Positions 43,856 to 55,612 of a DNA stretch of 64,000 bases are shown in pieces; position 1 is the first letter of the stretch; each line of letters opens with the position of its first letter. This DNA comes from Alkalibacterium sp. MB6 (GTDB taxonomy: Bacteria > Bacillota > Bacilli > Lactobacillales > Carnobacteriaceae_A): assembly GCF_009935905.1 (NCBI RefSeq), contig NZ_PREX01000014.1, positions 1 through 64,000 on the forward strand, in the 5' to 3' direction. The translations under genes and the position numbers were made by a program. The notes below the pieces were generated by a model that worked only from the letters and a program-made list of their open reading frames with translations, was not told the DNA's origin and ran no database searches.

Positions 43856-46087
43856 CTAATCTACTTCTGTTAGCAAGAGTCTAAGACTTCGAAAATCACC
43901 ATGATATCCTTGATTTTGCTCATCTTTTGCTGGTCCAGCATGGACATATATCCCTTTATTCATTAACTCATTTCCAAAGTACTGTTGTTCAGAATCATTT
44001 ATTCTATACTTTTTAATTGGATCTAAACCAACGAGTTTTACCCTTGGTCTACCGGTATTACCTTTATCTAAAATACGATAATAGTAAAACAAAGCTTCGG
44101 ATTTATTTTCATTGACAAAAATCCAAGACGTTTCGTTAGCACCGTCGAATGGGCTTATGATCCTATGAAAGGTTCCAAACTGTATGAGACTTCTAAATTT
44201 TTTATAGAACATTATTTGTTCTTTGACAACCGCTTTTTCTCGATCAGTTAACGTTGTTAAATCCAACTCATAACCCAGATTCCCTGACATAGCCACGTCG
44301 CCCCTCATTTTTAAGGAGGTTAACCGTCCTGTCTGATGGTTTGGTACAGCAGACACGTGAGCACCCATTGAACTGATAGGCATTACTAAACTTGTTCCCG
44401 TCTGTATTTCTAAACGTGAGACAGCATCCGAATTGTCTGATGCCCAGGTTTGAGGCATATAGTAAAGCATACCAGGATCATATCGTCCTCCGCCGCCTGA
44501 ACAGTTTTCAAAAAGTATATGAGGGTAGTCACGAGTTAGGTTTTCTAACAATTCATATAGTCCCAGTATATACCGGTGAGCCACTTCGCCATCTCTAATA
44601 TCAGGATGTTGAGAGCCAATCTCTGACATGTTTCGATTGAAATCCCATTTGATATAGTCAATTGGAACGTCATCTAAAATCTTCTTCATCTGCTCAAATA
44701 TATTTTGCCTAACTGCTCTTTGGTTAAAATCAAGCATATATTGTTCTCTTCCTCGGGAAGGTAAGCTATTTTTTGCTTTTAACACCCACTCAGGATGCTC
44801 TCGATATAAATCACTATCTTCTGATATCATTTCTGGTTCAAACCATAAGCCAAATTTCATGCCTTTGCTTCTTATTTTTTCTGCCAGAGTTTTTAATCCA
44901 TTTGGTAGTTTTTCCTTATTTACAAACCAGTCGCCTAAAGAAGATAAATCATCGTTTCTTTTGCCAAACCAACCATCATCAAGTACAAAGAGGTCAAAAC
45001 CTAATTTAGAGGCTTCTTCTGCTATGCTTTCTATTTTTTCTTCTGTAAAGTCGAAGTAGGTTCCTTCCCAGTTGTTGATCAGAACGGGTCTTTCTTTGAA
45101 TTGATGCTCTCCTCTAATTAACTGATTTTGATACAAACGGTGTAATTCTTGTGACATCCCATTCAGGCCCGTGTCACTATATACCATTACGACTTCAGGA
45201 GCCTGAAAGACTTCTCCAGCATCTAATGTCCATTGAAAATGTTCTGGATTAATCCCCATTTGAACGCGGGTCTGTTTGTACTCATTCACTTCCACATTCG
45301 CTGTAAATTCTCCAGAATAAATAAAGTGAAAACCGTAAACTTCACCCGTATGTTCAGTCGTATTTGAATTAGCCAAAGCTACAAATGGCTGGTAAGCATG
45401 GCTCGTTGTCCCTCTTTTAGAATCTGTCTTGTGCACGCCTCTGAAGATAGGGCTTCTTTCAATTTCTCTTTCTCTCGCCCACCCGCCCGACAGCTGAATG
45501 CTATCGAAATTGGCGCGGTCAAAATCTATAGAAGCACTTAATACTTTTTCAATCGAAACGGCTTCTCTTCCTTTATTTATCACTTGTACTGAACGTGTGA
45601 TTACCGCATACTGTTCAAATATAGTATAGAATAAATGAACCTCTATACCGCTAAGTGAATCCAATAGAATCATCTTAAGTGTTTGGGCTTCTTTATCTGA
45701 ACGAACATAAGTCTGTGGCAATCCATCCAAGTGAGGTTTGCCGTCAAAGATTTCATAACCCTTATAATGTAGTTGAGTATGAAAGGAACCATCCTGATAC
45801 CGGAATTCAAAAGCTGATTCCCTAAAGTCGCCATTATTATTGCCTGGATACTCTTGAGGCAAAGTAGATACAGAGAATTCTCTCCCAGGAACGGAAGAGG
45901 GATTCACACTGAACAGGCGATTTCCTAGGGGATAATCAGACTCTGAATGATTATTTTCAATTCGTTTTCCAAAATAGGTGTGTGCAAGAAACACTTCGTT
46001 CTCGACGGATAATTGATAACTCAGTTTCTCATTAGTTAGGTGAAAACTATTTGTTTGCTCATTATAAAAAATGTTCATTGATCTCAT
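43856..46087 (-). CDS. GH36 alpha-galactosidase
   Basis: Cytoplasmic retaining alpha-galactosidase of 743 residues, clan GH-D, usually a tetramer. N-terminal beta-supersandwich (about 1-330), then the barrel with FVLDDGWFGKRNDDLSSLGD (about 365-384), GLWFEPEMISEDSDLY, the nucleophile Asp in YIKWDFNRNMSEIGS, the CSGGGGRYDPGMLYYMPQ segment and the acid/base Asp in WASDNSDAVSRLEIQ. It removes galactose side chains from imported oligosaccharides. 27 bases after the GH95 gene, before a terminator-like hairpin. Confidence 0.93.
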   Translation of the reverse strand: MRSMNIFYNEQTNSFHLTNEKLSYQLSVENEVFLAHTYFGKRIENNHSESDYPLGNRLFSVNPSSVPGREFSVSTLPQEYPGNNNGDFRESAFEFRYQDGSFHTQLHYKGYEIFDGKPHLDGLPQTYVRSDKEAQTLKMILLDSLSGIEVHLFYTIFEQYAVITRSVQVINKGREAVSIEKVLSASIDFDRANFDSIQLSGGWAREREIERSPIFRGVHKTDSKRGTTSHAYQPFVALANSNTTEHTGEVYGFHFIYSGEFTANVEVNEYKQTRVQMGINPEHFQWTLDAGEVFQAPEVVMVYSDTGLNGMSQELHRLYQNQLIRGEHQFKERPVLINNWEGTYFDFTEEKIESIAEEASKLGFDLFVLDDGWFGKRNDDLSSLGDWFVNKEKLPNGLKTLAEKIRSKGMKFGLWFEPEMISEDSDLYREHPEWVLKAKNSLPSRGREQYMLDFNQRAVRQNIFEQMKKILDDVPIDYIKWDFNRNMSEIGSQHPDIRDGEVAHRYILGLYELLENLTRDYPHILFENCSGGGGRYDPGMLYYMPQTWASDNSDAVSRLEIQTGTSLVMPISSMGAHVSAVPNHQTGRLTSLKMRGDVAMSGNLGYELDLTTLTDREKAVVKEQIMFYKKFRSLIQFGTFHRIISPFDGANETSWIFVNENKSEALFYYYRILDKGNTGRPRVKLVGLDPIKKYRINDSEQQYFGNELMNKGIYVHAGPAKDEQNQGYHGDFRSLRLLLTEVD

Positions 46088-46114
46088 TTCTTCCTCTCTA
46101 ATTAAGGAATTAAT

Positions 46115-48400
46115 CTATTGAATGCTAGTTGTAAATTGATAAAAACCTTTATCCACCTCAAGTTGATAAAGCCCATTTTTCTTGGCTAAAGGAGAAGACT
46201 GTTCATTTGTTTTCATTTCCAATTGTTGAGATGTTCTTATTTTAAGGGTGTTCGACTTAAATGATTGAATGCTTAAGGCTGTTAATTGGCTGTTTTCCCA
46301 TGTTAAATCTATTATGAAACCGCCTCTGGCTTTTAATCCTTTAATCGACCCTTTTTTCCAAGCTTTAGGAAGTGCTGGTAACAGATGCAACTCGTCTTGA
46401 TGACTGTGCAAAAGCATTTCAGCGATTGCAGCAGTTGCTCCAAAGTTCCCATCTATTTGAAAAGGTGGATGATTATCAAACAAATTAGGAAGTGTTGAGT
46501 GCTTTAACAATTCCACAAAATGATGATAAGCTTCTTTTCCATCTTCCAATCTAGCCCACATATTAATTATCCAAGCCCTACTCCAGCCAGTATGTGCACC
46601 ACCATTAGCTAATCGTCTGTTTAAAGTGATTTTAGCCGCTTCAGCTAATGAGGGTGTTTTATTTATCGTAATTTGACTTCCAGGATGTAAGGCAAATAAA
46701 TGAGAGATATGCCGATGTCCAGGTTCTTCCTCATCATAATCTTCTGCCCATTCCTGAATTTGACCATGTTTTCCTATCGTTGGTTTTGGTAATTGGTCTC
46801 TTAAATGGGCTAATTCTTTACGAAATGCTGCATCTATTTCCAGGGATTTGCTTGCTTCAATACAACTAGTGAAAAGCGCATTAATAATTTGACTATCCAT
46901 AGAAGGACCTTCACTCAACGTCCCTTTGTTTCCGTTTGGCAATATATAAGTGTTTTCAGGAGAAACAGACGGCGTTGTTACGAGCTGCCCTTCCTTATTT
47001 TCAATTAAGAAATCGACAAAGAATATAGCAGCTTCTTTCATTGTCGGGTAATACTTTTTCAAAAACGTTAAGTCTTGATTAAACAAATAATGCTCCCAGA
47101 AATGCAAACTTAACCAGGCTGCTCCCATTGGCCAAATGCTTGCGGGCATGTAGCTATCTTGTGGTGCAGTATCTGCCCATATATCTGTATTGTGGTGAGC
47201 TGTAAAACCTCGAGCTCCATACATCTTTTCGGCTGTTAATCTTCCATTCTTTTTCATTCGTTCAATATGGTCAAATAACGGCAAATGACATTCTGATAAT
47301 TGATAGACTTCAGCTGGCCAGTAGTTCATCTGCGTATTAATATTAATGGTAAACTTGCTATCCCAGGGAGGCAACATGTCGCTATTCCATATTCCTTGTA
47401 AATTAGCAGGGAGAGAGTTAGGTCGACTTGAAGATATGAGCAAATATCGGCCAAAATTGAAGTAGGTCACTTGCAAGCCGGTGTCTTCTTCCCCCTCTTT
47501 AAGGCGTTCCAAACGTTTATTAGTCGGCAGAGAGTCTAATGTCTCACTATTTTCGTTAAGCGACAAAGAGGTTCGGTCATATAATTCTTTATAATCTTTA
47601 ACATGTCTATCTTTTAATTCGGTAAACGTTTTTTCAGAGGCACGATTCATTGTTATTAAACATGCTTGAAAAGGATCCTCGTAGCGAAAAGAAGTAGCAG
47701 ATGAGAGTAAAAGGGTAACGGCATCCGCTCCCTTTACAATGATATGGTTCCCTCTTCTCTCAACTACTCCCGCTTCATTTAAGACAGTCATTCCACTACA
47801 AAAATCTATACCGCCTTCTCCACCTGTTTTCCCTTGCATAACAACTTGGTTGTGACTGACACGATGCATATGATCATACAATCGGCCATTCCCTCGATCT
47901 AGCTTAATCTTCAAAGACAGCTGTCTTTTTTCTGATGCCGTTAAACGCACGACCATGACTTGATCTGGGTAACTTGAAAAGACTTCTCGGTGATAAGTTA
48001 CCCCGTTACTTACGTAATTCACAGAGGACAATGAATTAGATAAGTCCAATTTCCTCTTATAATCAGAATAATGAGTTGACCGGTCACTATTTTCAATGAA
48101 TAAGGTCCCCAATGGTTCATAGTGGCGTTGGCTTTCGGGAGTACTAACCATTCTCTCTTCAGCCAAACGCTCTGCTTTTTCTATTAAACCTTCGGATAGT
48201 AACTCCCGAACGCGTTGGAGTGTTTTCTTTGCTTCAGGGTTATGGCGGTCCCTTGGGCCACCATACCAAACTGAATCGTCGTTTAAATGTATGGTTTCAC
48301 TTTGTACACTACCGACTATCATGCCACCTAGCTGACCGTTTCCAACAGGTAATGCTTCATTCCAATTTTCGGCTGGTTTATCAAACCATAGTGTTGACAT
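46115..48400 (-). CDS. GH95 alpha-L-fucosidase / alpha-L-galactosidase
   Basis: Inverting glycosidase of 761 residues without signal peptide. It starts [20 protein letters not shown] with [20 protein letters not shown], the usual GH95 N-terminal domain. Barrel motifs are present: [12 protein letters not shown] (Asn residues that activate water), [20 protein letters not shown] (general-acid Glu) and [15 protein letters not shown] (Asp). GH95 includes 1,2-alpha-L-fucosidases and enzymes preferring alpha-L-galactose; both sugars occur on plant and algal glycans. It is 39 bases after the GH43 gene and 27 before the GH36 gene. Confidence 0.9.
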   Translation of the reverse strand: MSTLWFDKPAENWNEALPVGNGQLGGMIVGSVQSETIHLNDDSVWYGGPRDRHNPEAKKTLQRVRELLSEGLIEKAERLAEERMVSTPESQRHYEPLGTLFIENSDRSTHYSDYKRKLDLSNSLSSVNYVSNGVTYHREVFSSYPDQVMVVRLTASEKRQLSLKIKLDRGNGRLYDHMHRVSHNQVVMQGKTGGEGGIDFCSGMTVLNEAGVVERRGNHIIVKGADAVTLLLSSATSFRYEDPFQACLITMNRASEKTFTELKDRHVKDYKELYDRTSLSLNENSETLDSLPTNKRLERLKEGEEDTGLQVTYFNFGRYLLISSSRPNSLPANLQGIWNSDMLPPWDSKFTININTQMNYWPAEVYQLSECHLPLFDHIERMKKNGRLTAEKMYGARGFTAHHNTDIWADTAPQDSYMPASIWPMGAAWLSLHFWEHYLFNQDLTFLKKYYPTMKEAAIFFVDFLIENKEGQLVTTPSVSPENTYILPNGNKGTLSEGPSMDSQIINALFTSCIEASKSLEIDAAFRKELAHLRDQLPKPTIGKHGQIQEWAEDYDEEEPGHRHISHLFALHPGSQITINKTPSLAEAAKITLNRRLANGGAHTGWSRAWIINMWARLEDGKEAYHHFVELLKHSTLPNLFDNHPPFQIDGNFGATAAIAEMLLHSHQDELHLLPALPKAWKKGSIKGLKARGGFIIDLTWENSQLTALSIQSFKSNTLKIRTSQQLEMKTNEQSSPLAKKNGLYQLEVDKGFYQFTTSIQ

Positions 48401-48439
48401 TAAACTGCTCCTTTCAAGTTTTCAACATGTGGTAAGATT

Positions 48440-49849
48440 TTAAGCTAGTGTAAAGGAACCTAAACTTGCTCTGCCGCCACCTGTATAAGTTAAGTATAAA
48501 GACTGTATGCCATCCGGCAGATTAATGTCCGCTTGATAGTCTGTCCAAACGTTTGTAAAGTTGACCGGGATTGTACCTAAGACTTCACCATCCCAAGCGG
48601 TTTTCACTTGAAATTCACCGTTACAATAGCCTCTAACTTTTATAGACGCTAACTTGCTTCCTTTGAAATCAAAGTATTTAAAACCGGCAGTTGCTGAATC
48701 TGTCATGTTCATGATATAGCCCGTTTCTTCATCCCCGTCTTTCCCGTCTTGGGTTATTTTAGGGTACTGACTGTCCATCCATAAATCACCTGAATACATG
48801 GTTTCGTCTTTATGAGTTAAATGACAAGCGATATAAGTTGGGTACTCTCCTTTTCCTTGAAGTGGGCCAGCATTAGGACCCGAAGAGGTAATTTCTACTT
48901 GTGCGATACTGCCATCTGGTTTGACTTCGATTTTTTCAAGACAAGCTTGTCTACTGAAATTGGATCCATTCGAATGACGGTGGTAAAAAATATACCAGTC
49001 TTCTTTTATTTGAACGATACTGCCGTGATTGTTTCCACCAAATGCCATCGGCTTATCCGCTGGTTTGTAAGTGTCTATTCCGATATCGTTATTGCTGACG
49101 ATAACGCCTTGATATTCAAAGCCTTTTGTTGGATGTTCACTGGTGGCATAACAGAGTTCATGCATAACAACTGAAGAATAAATCAAGTAATACACGTCAC
49201 CTATCTTGCGAATAGAAGGTGCTTCAAAAAATTCGTGCCCTACAAAACTACTTCCCTCACTATAGGGTTGGCTAGGCATAACGAAAACAGTGTCTTCAAT
49301 AATAGTTACCATGTCTGGGCCTAATACATGCGCCATTGCACCACTTCTTGACTTGTCCCCGGGAGCACAGAAACCCGTATACAAATAGGTTTGGTCCCCC
49401 TCGGTTAACACCCCTGGGTCAAATTGCGGCTCATCGCCTTCTCTCTCTCCTAAACGATTGCCCTCGCTGTCTTTGACATAACCATAAAATTCAAAGGGTC
49501 CAGCTGGGGAGTCACTTACTGCAACAGAAACGATGGGAATTTTATCTAATACATAATATAAGTAATACCTTCCGTCAGGTCCGACAGTTATATCTGGAGC
49601 GTATAGAAACATGGAACCTTCAGGATTAATTGGGTCATCCGTCTTTTTATAAATCACGCCTTCATAACGCCAATCAGTTAAATCATCCACTGGTGCAGAC
49701 CATGTCACGTAATCATTCATGCAATAAACATAGCCATTGAATCGGTCATGCGATCCGTAAATATACACACGGCCGTTAAATACATAAGGTTCTGCATCAG
49801 GTATGTATTCCCAAGATGGTAGGTACGGGTTAAATCCTTGCTTCTTCAT
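48440..49849 (-). CDS. GH43 arabinan/arabinofuranoside hydrolase with C-terminal CBM6-like domain
   Basis: 469 residues, no signal peptide. The propeller starts FNPYLPSWEYIPDAEPYVFN; the catalytic triad is D18 (IPDAEP), D144 (QFDPGVL) and E209 (EFFEAPSI). FGGNNHGSIVQIKEDWYIFY near 290 is typical of GH43. The end (about 360-469, VRGYCNGEFQVKTAWDGEVL, LPDGIQSLYLTYTGGG) is a beta-sandwich resembling CBM6. It is probably an arabinofuranosidase acting on branched oligosaccharides. It follows the broken lipoprotein gene and its terminator-like hairpin by about 35 bases. Confidence 0.88.
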   Translation of the reverse strand: MKKQGFNPYLPSWEYIPDAEPYVFNGRVYIYGSHDRFNGYVYCMNDYVTWSAPVDDLTDWRYEGVIYKKTDDPINPEGSMFLYAPDITVGPDGRYYLYYVLDKIPIVSVAVSDSPAGPFEFYGYVKDSEGNRLGEREGDEPQFDPGVLTEGDQTYLYTGFCAPGDKSRSGAMAHVLGPDMVTIIEDTVFVMPSQPYSEGSSFVGHEFFEAPSIRKIGDVYYLIYSSVVMHELCYATSEHPTKGFEYQGVIVSNNDIGIDTYKPADKPMAFGGNNHGSIVQIKEDWYIFYHRHSNGSNFSRQACLEKIEVKPDGSIAQVEITSSGPNAGPLQGKGEYPTYIACHLTHKDETMYSGDLWMDSQYPKITQDGKDGDEETGYIMNMTDSATAGFKYFDFKGSKLASIKVRGYCNGEFQVKTAWDGEVLGTIPVNFTNVWTDYQADINLPDGIQSLYLTYTGGGRASLGSFTLA

Positions 49850-49883
49850 TAATAATCATCTCCATAGTGTTTTATGCTAGTCA

Positions 49884-49932
49884 TAGAAAAACCGAAACCA
49901 GCCATCTCAAAATAAGACGACGGGTTTCAGTT
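49884..49932 (-). terminator. Terminator-like hairpin after the truncated lipoprotein gene
   Basis: AACCGAAACC/GGTTTCAGTT (49890-49899, 49923-49932) with one wobble and a TTTTTC tail on the minus strand, 35 bases before the next gene. Confidence 0.75.
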
Positions 49933-49974
49933 CTATCTAAACAAAGACTGCTATTTTTTATACTGTTGATATGG

Positions 49975-50727
49975 TTATTCTGAATCTTCTAAAGTAGACT
50001 GGAATTCACGATAAGCATTATTGATTAATTCCAAATACCCTTCTACGTTTTGGTTTTCCAAATCAGCCATAAATTCATCCCATCGGTCTAGTTCGTACTG
50101 CCCTGTAATGAAACGTAAAGTATATTGGTCCACTGTGTCTTGTAGAGGTGTTCTCATCAATGCTGCTTGTTCCTGGTCCGGTGTAGACATTGGGTACGGA
50201 GGGTCAGGCATTAATAATTCTCTACTTTCAGTCATTCGTTGTTGGTAAGCAATTTCTTCATCATTCATTTTAGATAGTGTAATATCGTAGTGGCTGGCAA
50301 ACGCAAAAGCTACGTTACCGAAACCATAATCTTCTTGTAAGCTTTCTGCTGCACCTGGGTTAAAGTTTTCGTAACTGATTCCTTCCATAGGTAGGTAGCC
50401 GCCATCTACTTCGTCAGTCTTGACGAAGGTTTCACCTTCTATACCCCACTGAGCAAATTCGTTGCCTTCATCACTGTAATATAACCAGTCAATGTATTGT
50501 AGTAAAGCTAAAAAGTCGTCTCTCTCAGCAACATCGGCATTTAAAATAATCCCACTGACTAAGCGACTGCCTCCTACCATTGGTCCTGCAGGTCCATCAA
50601 GCATATTCATACGTCTGAATTCATACGTGCCTTCGCCATATGCATCATTCAAACCAGTATTCACATCTACCATTGTTAGAGCTTGTCCTGAACTAACAAA
50701 AGCTTCTAAAATGACTATCTCATACAT
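49975..50727 (-). pseudogene. 3' half of a sugar-binding lipoprotein gene, truncated at the 5' end
   Basis: The 250-residue reading frame aligns along its whole length with the C-terminal part of the intact lipoprotein at 32857-34548 (shared FIDWLYYSDEG/YIDWLYYSDEG, NPGA.SLQE.YGFGNVAFA, DRWDEFM..LENQNV.GY). Homology starts at EAFVSSG, corresponding to ESFVTSG about residue 315 of the intact protein. The signal peptide, lipobox and first domain are missing, and the residues before it (MYEIVI) have no counterpart. A protein without secretion signal cannot act as a binding protein, so this is called a pseudogene left by an internal deletion. Promoter-like DNA with an AraR box is retained upstream. 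Confidence 0.88.
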
Positions 50728-50774
50728 ATAATTATATGTTCTTACCTTTTAACAACTTAAACTTAACATATACT

Positions 50775-50790
50775 AGTTGTACGGTCGACC
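50775..50790 (-). promoter_or_regulatory. AraR-like box before the truncated lipoprotein gene
   Basis: Minus strand GGTCGACCGTACAACT shares CGTACAACT with the operator at 32667-32682 and CGACCGTACA with the site near 35101. It lies 3 bases after the GH43 stop region and about 50 bases before the broken gene. Confidence 0.55.
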
Positions 50791-50793
50791 TTT

Positions 50794-52332
50794 TTATTTA
50801 AAGTAGTTAAAATTGAAAAACCGGGCCCTTCCCTCGATTGACTCCGTCGCCATACTAAAGAGTGCAAAGCGATTCCCTACAAAGTGTTCTAAGTCAAAAA
50901 ACAGCTTAATATCAGGTCCTAACTGAATATATTCATTCATATCCTTGTAATAAAACTGAACTTTATCAGATAAATCCCGAAAATCTACTTCTATTTTAAA
51001 AGTTATAGTTGTACGGTCCAAAGGCAACTCGATTAAAACCGTTGCATTTTTTTCCGATTGCTTTACTTTACCTTTATCTGATTTCCCACTATAAGAAGTC
51101 AAAATTAGACGATATTGGTCGTTTTCCCTCTTAATACCAATAAAAGCGTATCGATACTGTAAAACAGCAAAACCTGCAGTGTCACCATTTTTAAGTTTTG
51201 ACGCATCAATCGTTACTTCTGCTGCACAAGTAGGATAGGTCATGCGTTGGGTTAACATATTTTGTGACTGAGTCATTTCCTTACTCGTCTTTTGGTTGAT
51301 TATTTCATAATAACCTTTTTCGGGATTTATTGAAAAGCCATCTATATTAGGTTCATGGTTAAATTGCCAAAATGATTTTAAACCGTAAGGTGTACCTGCG
51401 GATAGTCTAAAATCATCACTACCATACAAAGGGGCATACTTATATTCAGGTTTATTAGCTAGCACTTCTATTCGTTTAGGCACTTTATTACCCTTTCCAA
51501 ACACAGGAAATTCTTCTTCCCATGATACAGGAACGAGTACTGGTAAACGACCGACCGCCCCCATATCTTGAAACAACACTGCATACCAATCTCCCACAGT
51601 TGAATCAACGATACCCCCTTGAGCTATGCCTTGATTAAAATACCCTCTATCATCATTTAAGACTTCTTTGCCGACAAAAGGATCATCTAGGGATGTTGCT
51701 GTGTAACATACTTGTACTCTCTTCCATTCAGTTGGTAAAGAATGAATAAGAAACAGATAGTACTGATTATTGATTTTATAGAAATGAGATCCTTCGTATC
51801 CAAGGTTTGGATTGTCTTCTTCAGATACAATCACTTTATGAATCCCTCCGTCTTTCGGAGCAGTTAAATCGCTTTTTAACTCGGTAAGCCATATTTGAGT
51901 ATTTCCATAAACTAAATAAATACGTTCGTCATCGTCAAAAAATAAAGAAGCATCGTGATAAAATCCTTCAATAAACTGTTTTTTCCAGGGCTTACTTAAA
52001 TCAGACGTTGTATACAAGTAAGTTTTTCTCGTATCATTTGCCGCAAATACAACATAAAAACTTCCTTTATGGTGGCGTAAACTAGCTGCCCACATGCCTT
52101 TACCATAGATGTTTAAGTCCCCTTCTAGACATTGAGCGGGAGTGCTGTCCAGCCTATCATATACATAACACGCATGTTCCCAATTAACTAGATCATAAGA
52201 TTTTAATATTTCACATCCTGGCATAAAGTGCATGGTTGTTGACACCAAATAATAAGTATCATCGACTCTAATAACATCTGGGTCTGGGTAATCCAAAGGA
52301 AGCAATGGGTAAGGGGCTTCTACTTTATTCAT
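50794..52332 (-). CDS. GH43 family glycosidase with C-terminal beta-sandwich
   Basis: 512-residue cytoplasmic GH43 protein. Catalytic residues: D17 in LDYPDPDVIRVDDTYYLV, D127 in FYHDASLFFDDD, E180 in GYEGSHFYKINNQYYLF. The C-terminal domain (about 320-512) is a concanavalin-like sandwich (FQ-type IGIKRENDQYRLILTSYSGK). It differs clearly from the GH43 proteins at 31127 and 48440. Beta-xylosidase or alpha-L-arabinofuranosidase activity is likely. It follows abfA across a terminator hairpin only about 20 bases from its start, so it must depend on read-through. Confidence 0.87.
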   Translation of the reverse strand: MNKVEAPYPLLPLDYPDPDVIRVDDTYYLVSTTMHFMPGCEILKSYDLVNWEHACYVYDRLDSTPAQCLEGDLNIYGKGMWAASLRHHKGSFYVVFAANDTRKTYLYTTSDLSKPWKKQFIEGFYHDASLFFDDDERIYLVYGNTQIWLTELKSDLTAPKDGGIHKVIVSEEDNPNLGYEGSHFYKINNQYYLFLIHSLPTEWKRVQVCYTATSLDDPFVGKEVLNDDRGYFNQGIAQGGIVDSTVGDWYAVLFQDMGAVGRLPVLVPVSWEEEFPVFGKGNKVPKRIEVLANKPEYKYAPLYGSDDFRLSAGTPYGLKSFWQFNHEPNIDGFSINPEKGYYEIINQKTSKEMTQSQNMLTQRMTYPTCAAEVTIDASKLKNGDTAGFAVLQYRYAFIGIKRENDQYRLILTSYSGKSDKGKVKQSEKNATVLIELPLDRTTITFKIEVDFRDLSDKVQFYYKDMNEYIQLGPDIKLFFDLEHFVGNRFALFSMATESIEGRARFFNFNYFK

Positions 52333-52353
52333 TTTTATTCTCCTCTATAAAGT

Positions 52354-52400
52354 AAAAAGCCAGGTTGGTCACAGACAATCTGTATTCGACCTGGCTTTTA
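52354..52400. terminator. Terminator hairpin between abfA and the GH43 gene
   Basis: AAAAGCCAGGT/ACCTGGCTTTT with an extended inner stem (GGTC/GACC offset) at 52355-52365 and 52389-52399, with A/T runs on both sides. The T-run on the minus strand ends about 20 bases before the next start codon. Confidence 0.83.
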
Positions 52401-52425
52401 CTCTATTTATGTTTAATATTTCTGA

Positions 52426-53922
<1,497 letters not shown>

Positions 53923-53941
53923 TCATTCTCCTCCTAAAAAA

Positions 53942-53992
53942 ATATGTACGTACCACTTACTGTAATATAACATTGATAACGCTTTAACTCAA
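53942..53992 (-). promoter_or_regulatory. abfA promoter with cre and AraR operator
   Basis: Minus strand TTGAGT (53987-53992), 17-base spacer, TATATT (53964-53969). A cre-like TTAAAGCGTTATCA (53974-53987, one mismatch) fills the spacer, and AGTGGTACGTACATAT (53942-53957) downstream of -10 contains the AraR core GTACGTACA. The layout predicts double control: glucose repression by CcpA and arabinose induction through AraR. Confidence 0.78.
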
Positions 53993-54204
53993 GTCCCGTT
54001 CAATGCTGAGTAATAATTATTTTTTTCATCGAGTGCGTGGTTGATGGGTTCTTAAAAAGGGACTTCCTTCAAAACAGCGCTTACTTTAGTAAACATTCAG
54101 ACAATATTTTGCCTTTCGTCTATCTTGATTGTTATTCCTTTTAAAAGAATATAAACTTACATCTAGACAAAAGTATTTATACAGTAAGATAAGGATGATA
54201 GAAA

Positions 54205-55556
54205 ATGATAAATCTTGCTTTAGACAACACCCTCTCCCCTAGAAAATATTTGTTTCTCATTACTTGGCCGATATTCATCGAAGTCTTTTTACAAATGCTA
54301 ATGAATTTAACCGACGTCTTTATGATTAGTTTCATTTCCGACGAGGCAGTTGCTGCTATTGGTGTCGTTAATCAGCTCATGCATTTCACCTTCGTGTTAT
54401 TCAATTTTACGGCTATGGGATCTGGTGTTGTCGTGTCTCAATATGTTGGCGCTAATAACCCTAAAGGCATTCGTAAAACAATCACTCACGCTCTCATACT
54501 CAATTTAATCTTCGGCCTAGTCATCAGTCTATTTGTTGGGCTAAACCGACACTTCCTACTGAATCTATTTTCTCTTGAACCTTCTTTATATGCTTATGCA
54601 GAAAGTTATACGTTGATCGTTGGTCTTGCTTTATTTGCACAAGCCATGATTCTCACCGTCTCTTCTATTTTACAAGCGATGGGCTTCACTAAGGATGTCA
54701 TGGTTACAGTATTACTGATGAATGTCCTAAACGTAATCGGAAACTATGTTTTCATTTTTGGAGCAGGATTCATTCCTCAGTTGGGCGTTCCGGGTGTTGC
54801 CATCGCAACGGCTGGTTCAAGACTAATTATTATGCTCTGGCTCTTCATCGTCTTATTTAAGCGAATCGATATTAAAATGAAGTGGAGAGACTTCTTCAAT
54901 TTGGAAAAAGAGTACGCTTCAAAAATATTAGGCATAGGCATCCCCTCTGCTGGTGAACAAATGTCTTACAAGTTGAGTCAAATTATTGTTACGATGATGA
55001 TTACGACTCTCGGTGCAACGGCTTTAGCGACACGCGTTTACTCGCAGAATTTAATGTCAGTTTTAACGATTATTGCAGTCTCCATGTCAAAAGGTTGCAA
55101 ATTTTTATAGGCCAGCTTATCGGTGCTAAAAAGCAAGACACAGCATATGATTCGATGTTTATGGGACTTAAATATTCAACCATTATGACGATCGCCATAG
55201 CTACACTAATCACACTATTCAGAAAGCAGATATTCTCAATTTTTACAGATGATCCAGGAATTATTGCCTTAGGGGCAGTAATTATCATTATTGAATTTAT
55301 CTTGCAACCTGCTCGAACAGGAAACATGGTGATTATCAGTGCATTAAGAGCTGCAGGAGATGCTGTTTTTCCTGTTAAAGTGGGTATTGTAATTATGTGG
55401 GGTGTTATGCTTCCTTTAGCTTATTTATTAGGCATCTATTTAGGCCTCGGATTACCGGGAATATGGATTGCCTTGATGGTAGATGAATGGGTCCGATCGA
55501 TTATTATGTACAGACGCTGGAAAAACAAACGTTGGCAAGGTAAAGCTTTGGCTTAA
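54205..55556 (+). pseudogene. MATE-family efflux transporter broken by a frameshift
   Basis: Two reading frames (54205-55110 and 55095-55556) together give one MATE (multidrug and toxin extrusion) protein of about 450 residues with twelve membrane segments. The first ends in ...LTIIAVSMSKGCKFL and the second continues LQIFIGQLIGAKKQDTAYDS; joining them needs one extra base around 55090-55100, near AAAAGG. So one base appears lost (or a sequencing error exists). MATE proteins export drugs or toxins using Na+ or H+. RBS AAGGATG lies before the ATG. Located between the arabinose locus and xylA, with no functional link to them visible. Confidence 0.87.
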
Positions 55557-55565
55557 CTAGTTATT

Positions 55566-55606
55566 AAAAGCATGTGATTCCCTACCTAGAATCACATGCT
55601 TTTTTT
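55566..55606. terminator. Terminator after the MATE gene
   Basis: AAAAGCATGTGATTC/GAATCACATGCTTTT (55566-55580, 55589-55603), 8-base loop, T7 on the plus strand and a matching A-run on the other side. Confidence 0.9.
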
Positions 55607-55612
55607 GAGTTA

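Noticed and set aside
48821-49174. Plus-strand frame opposite GH43
   Set aside because: Shadow of a gene with clear catalytic motifs; no start signals.
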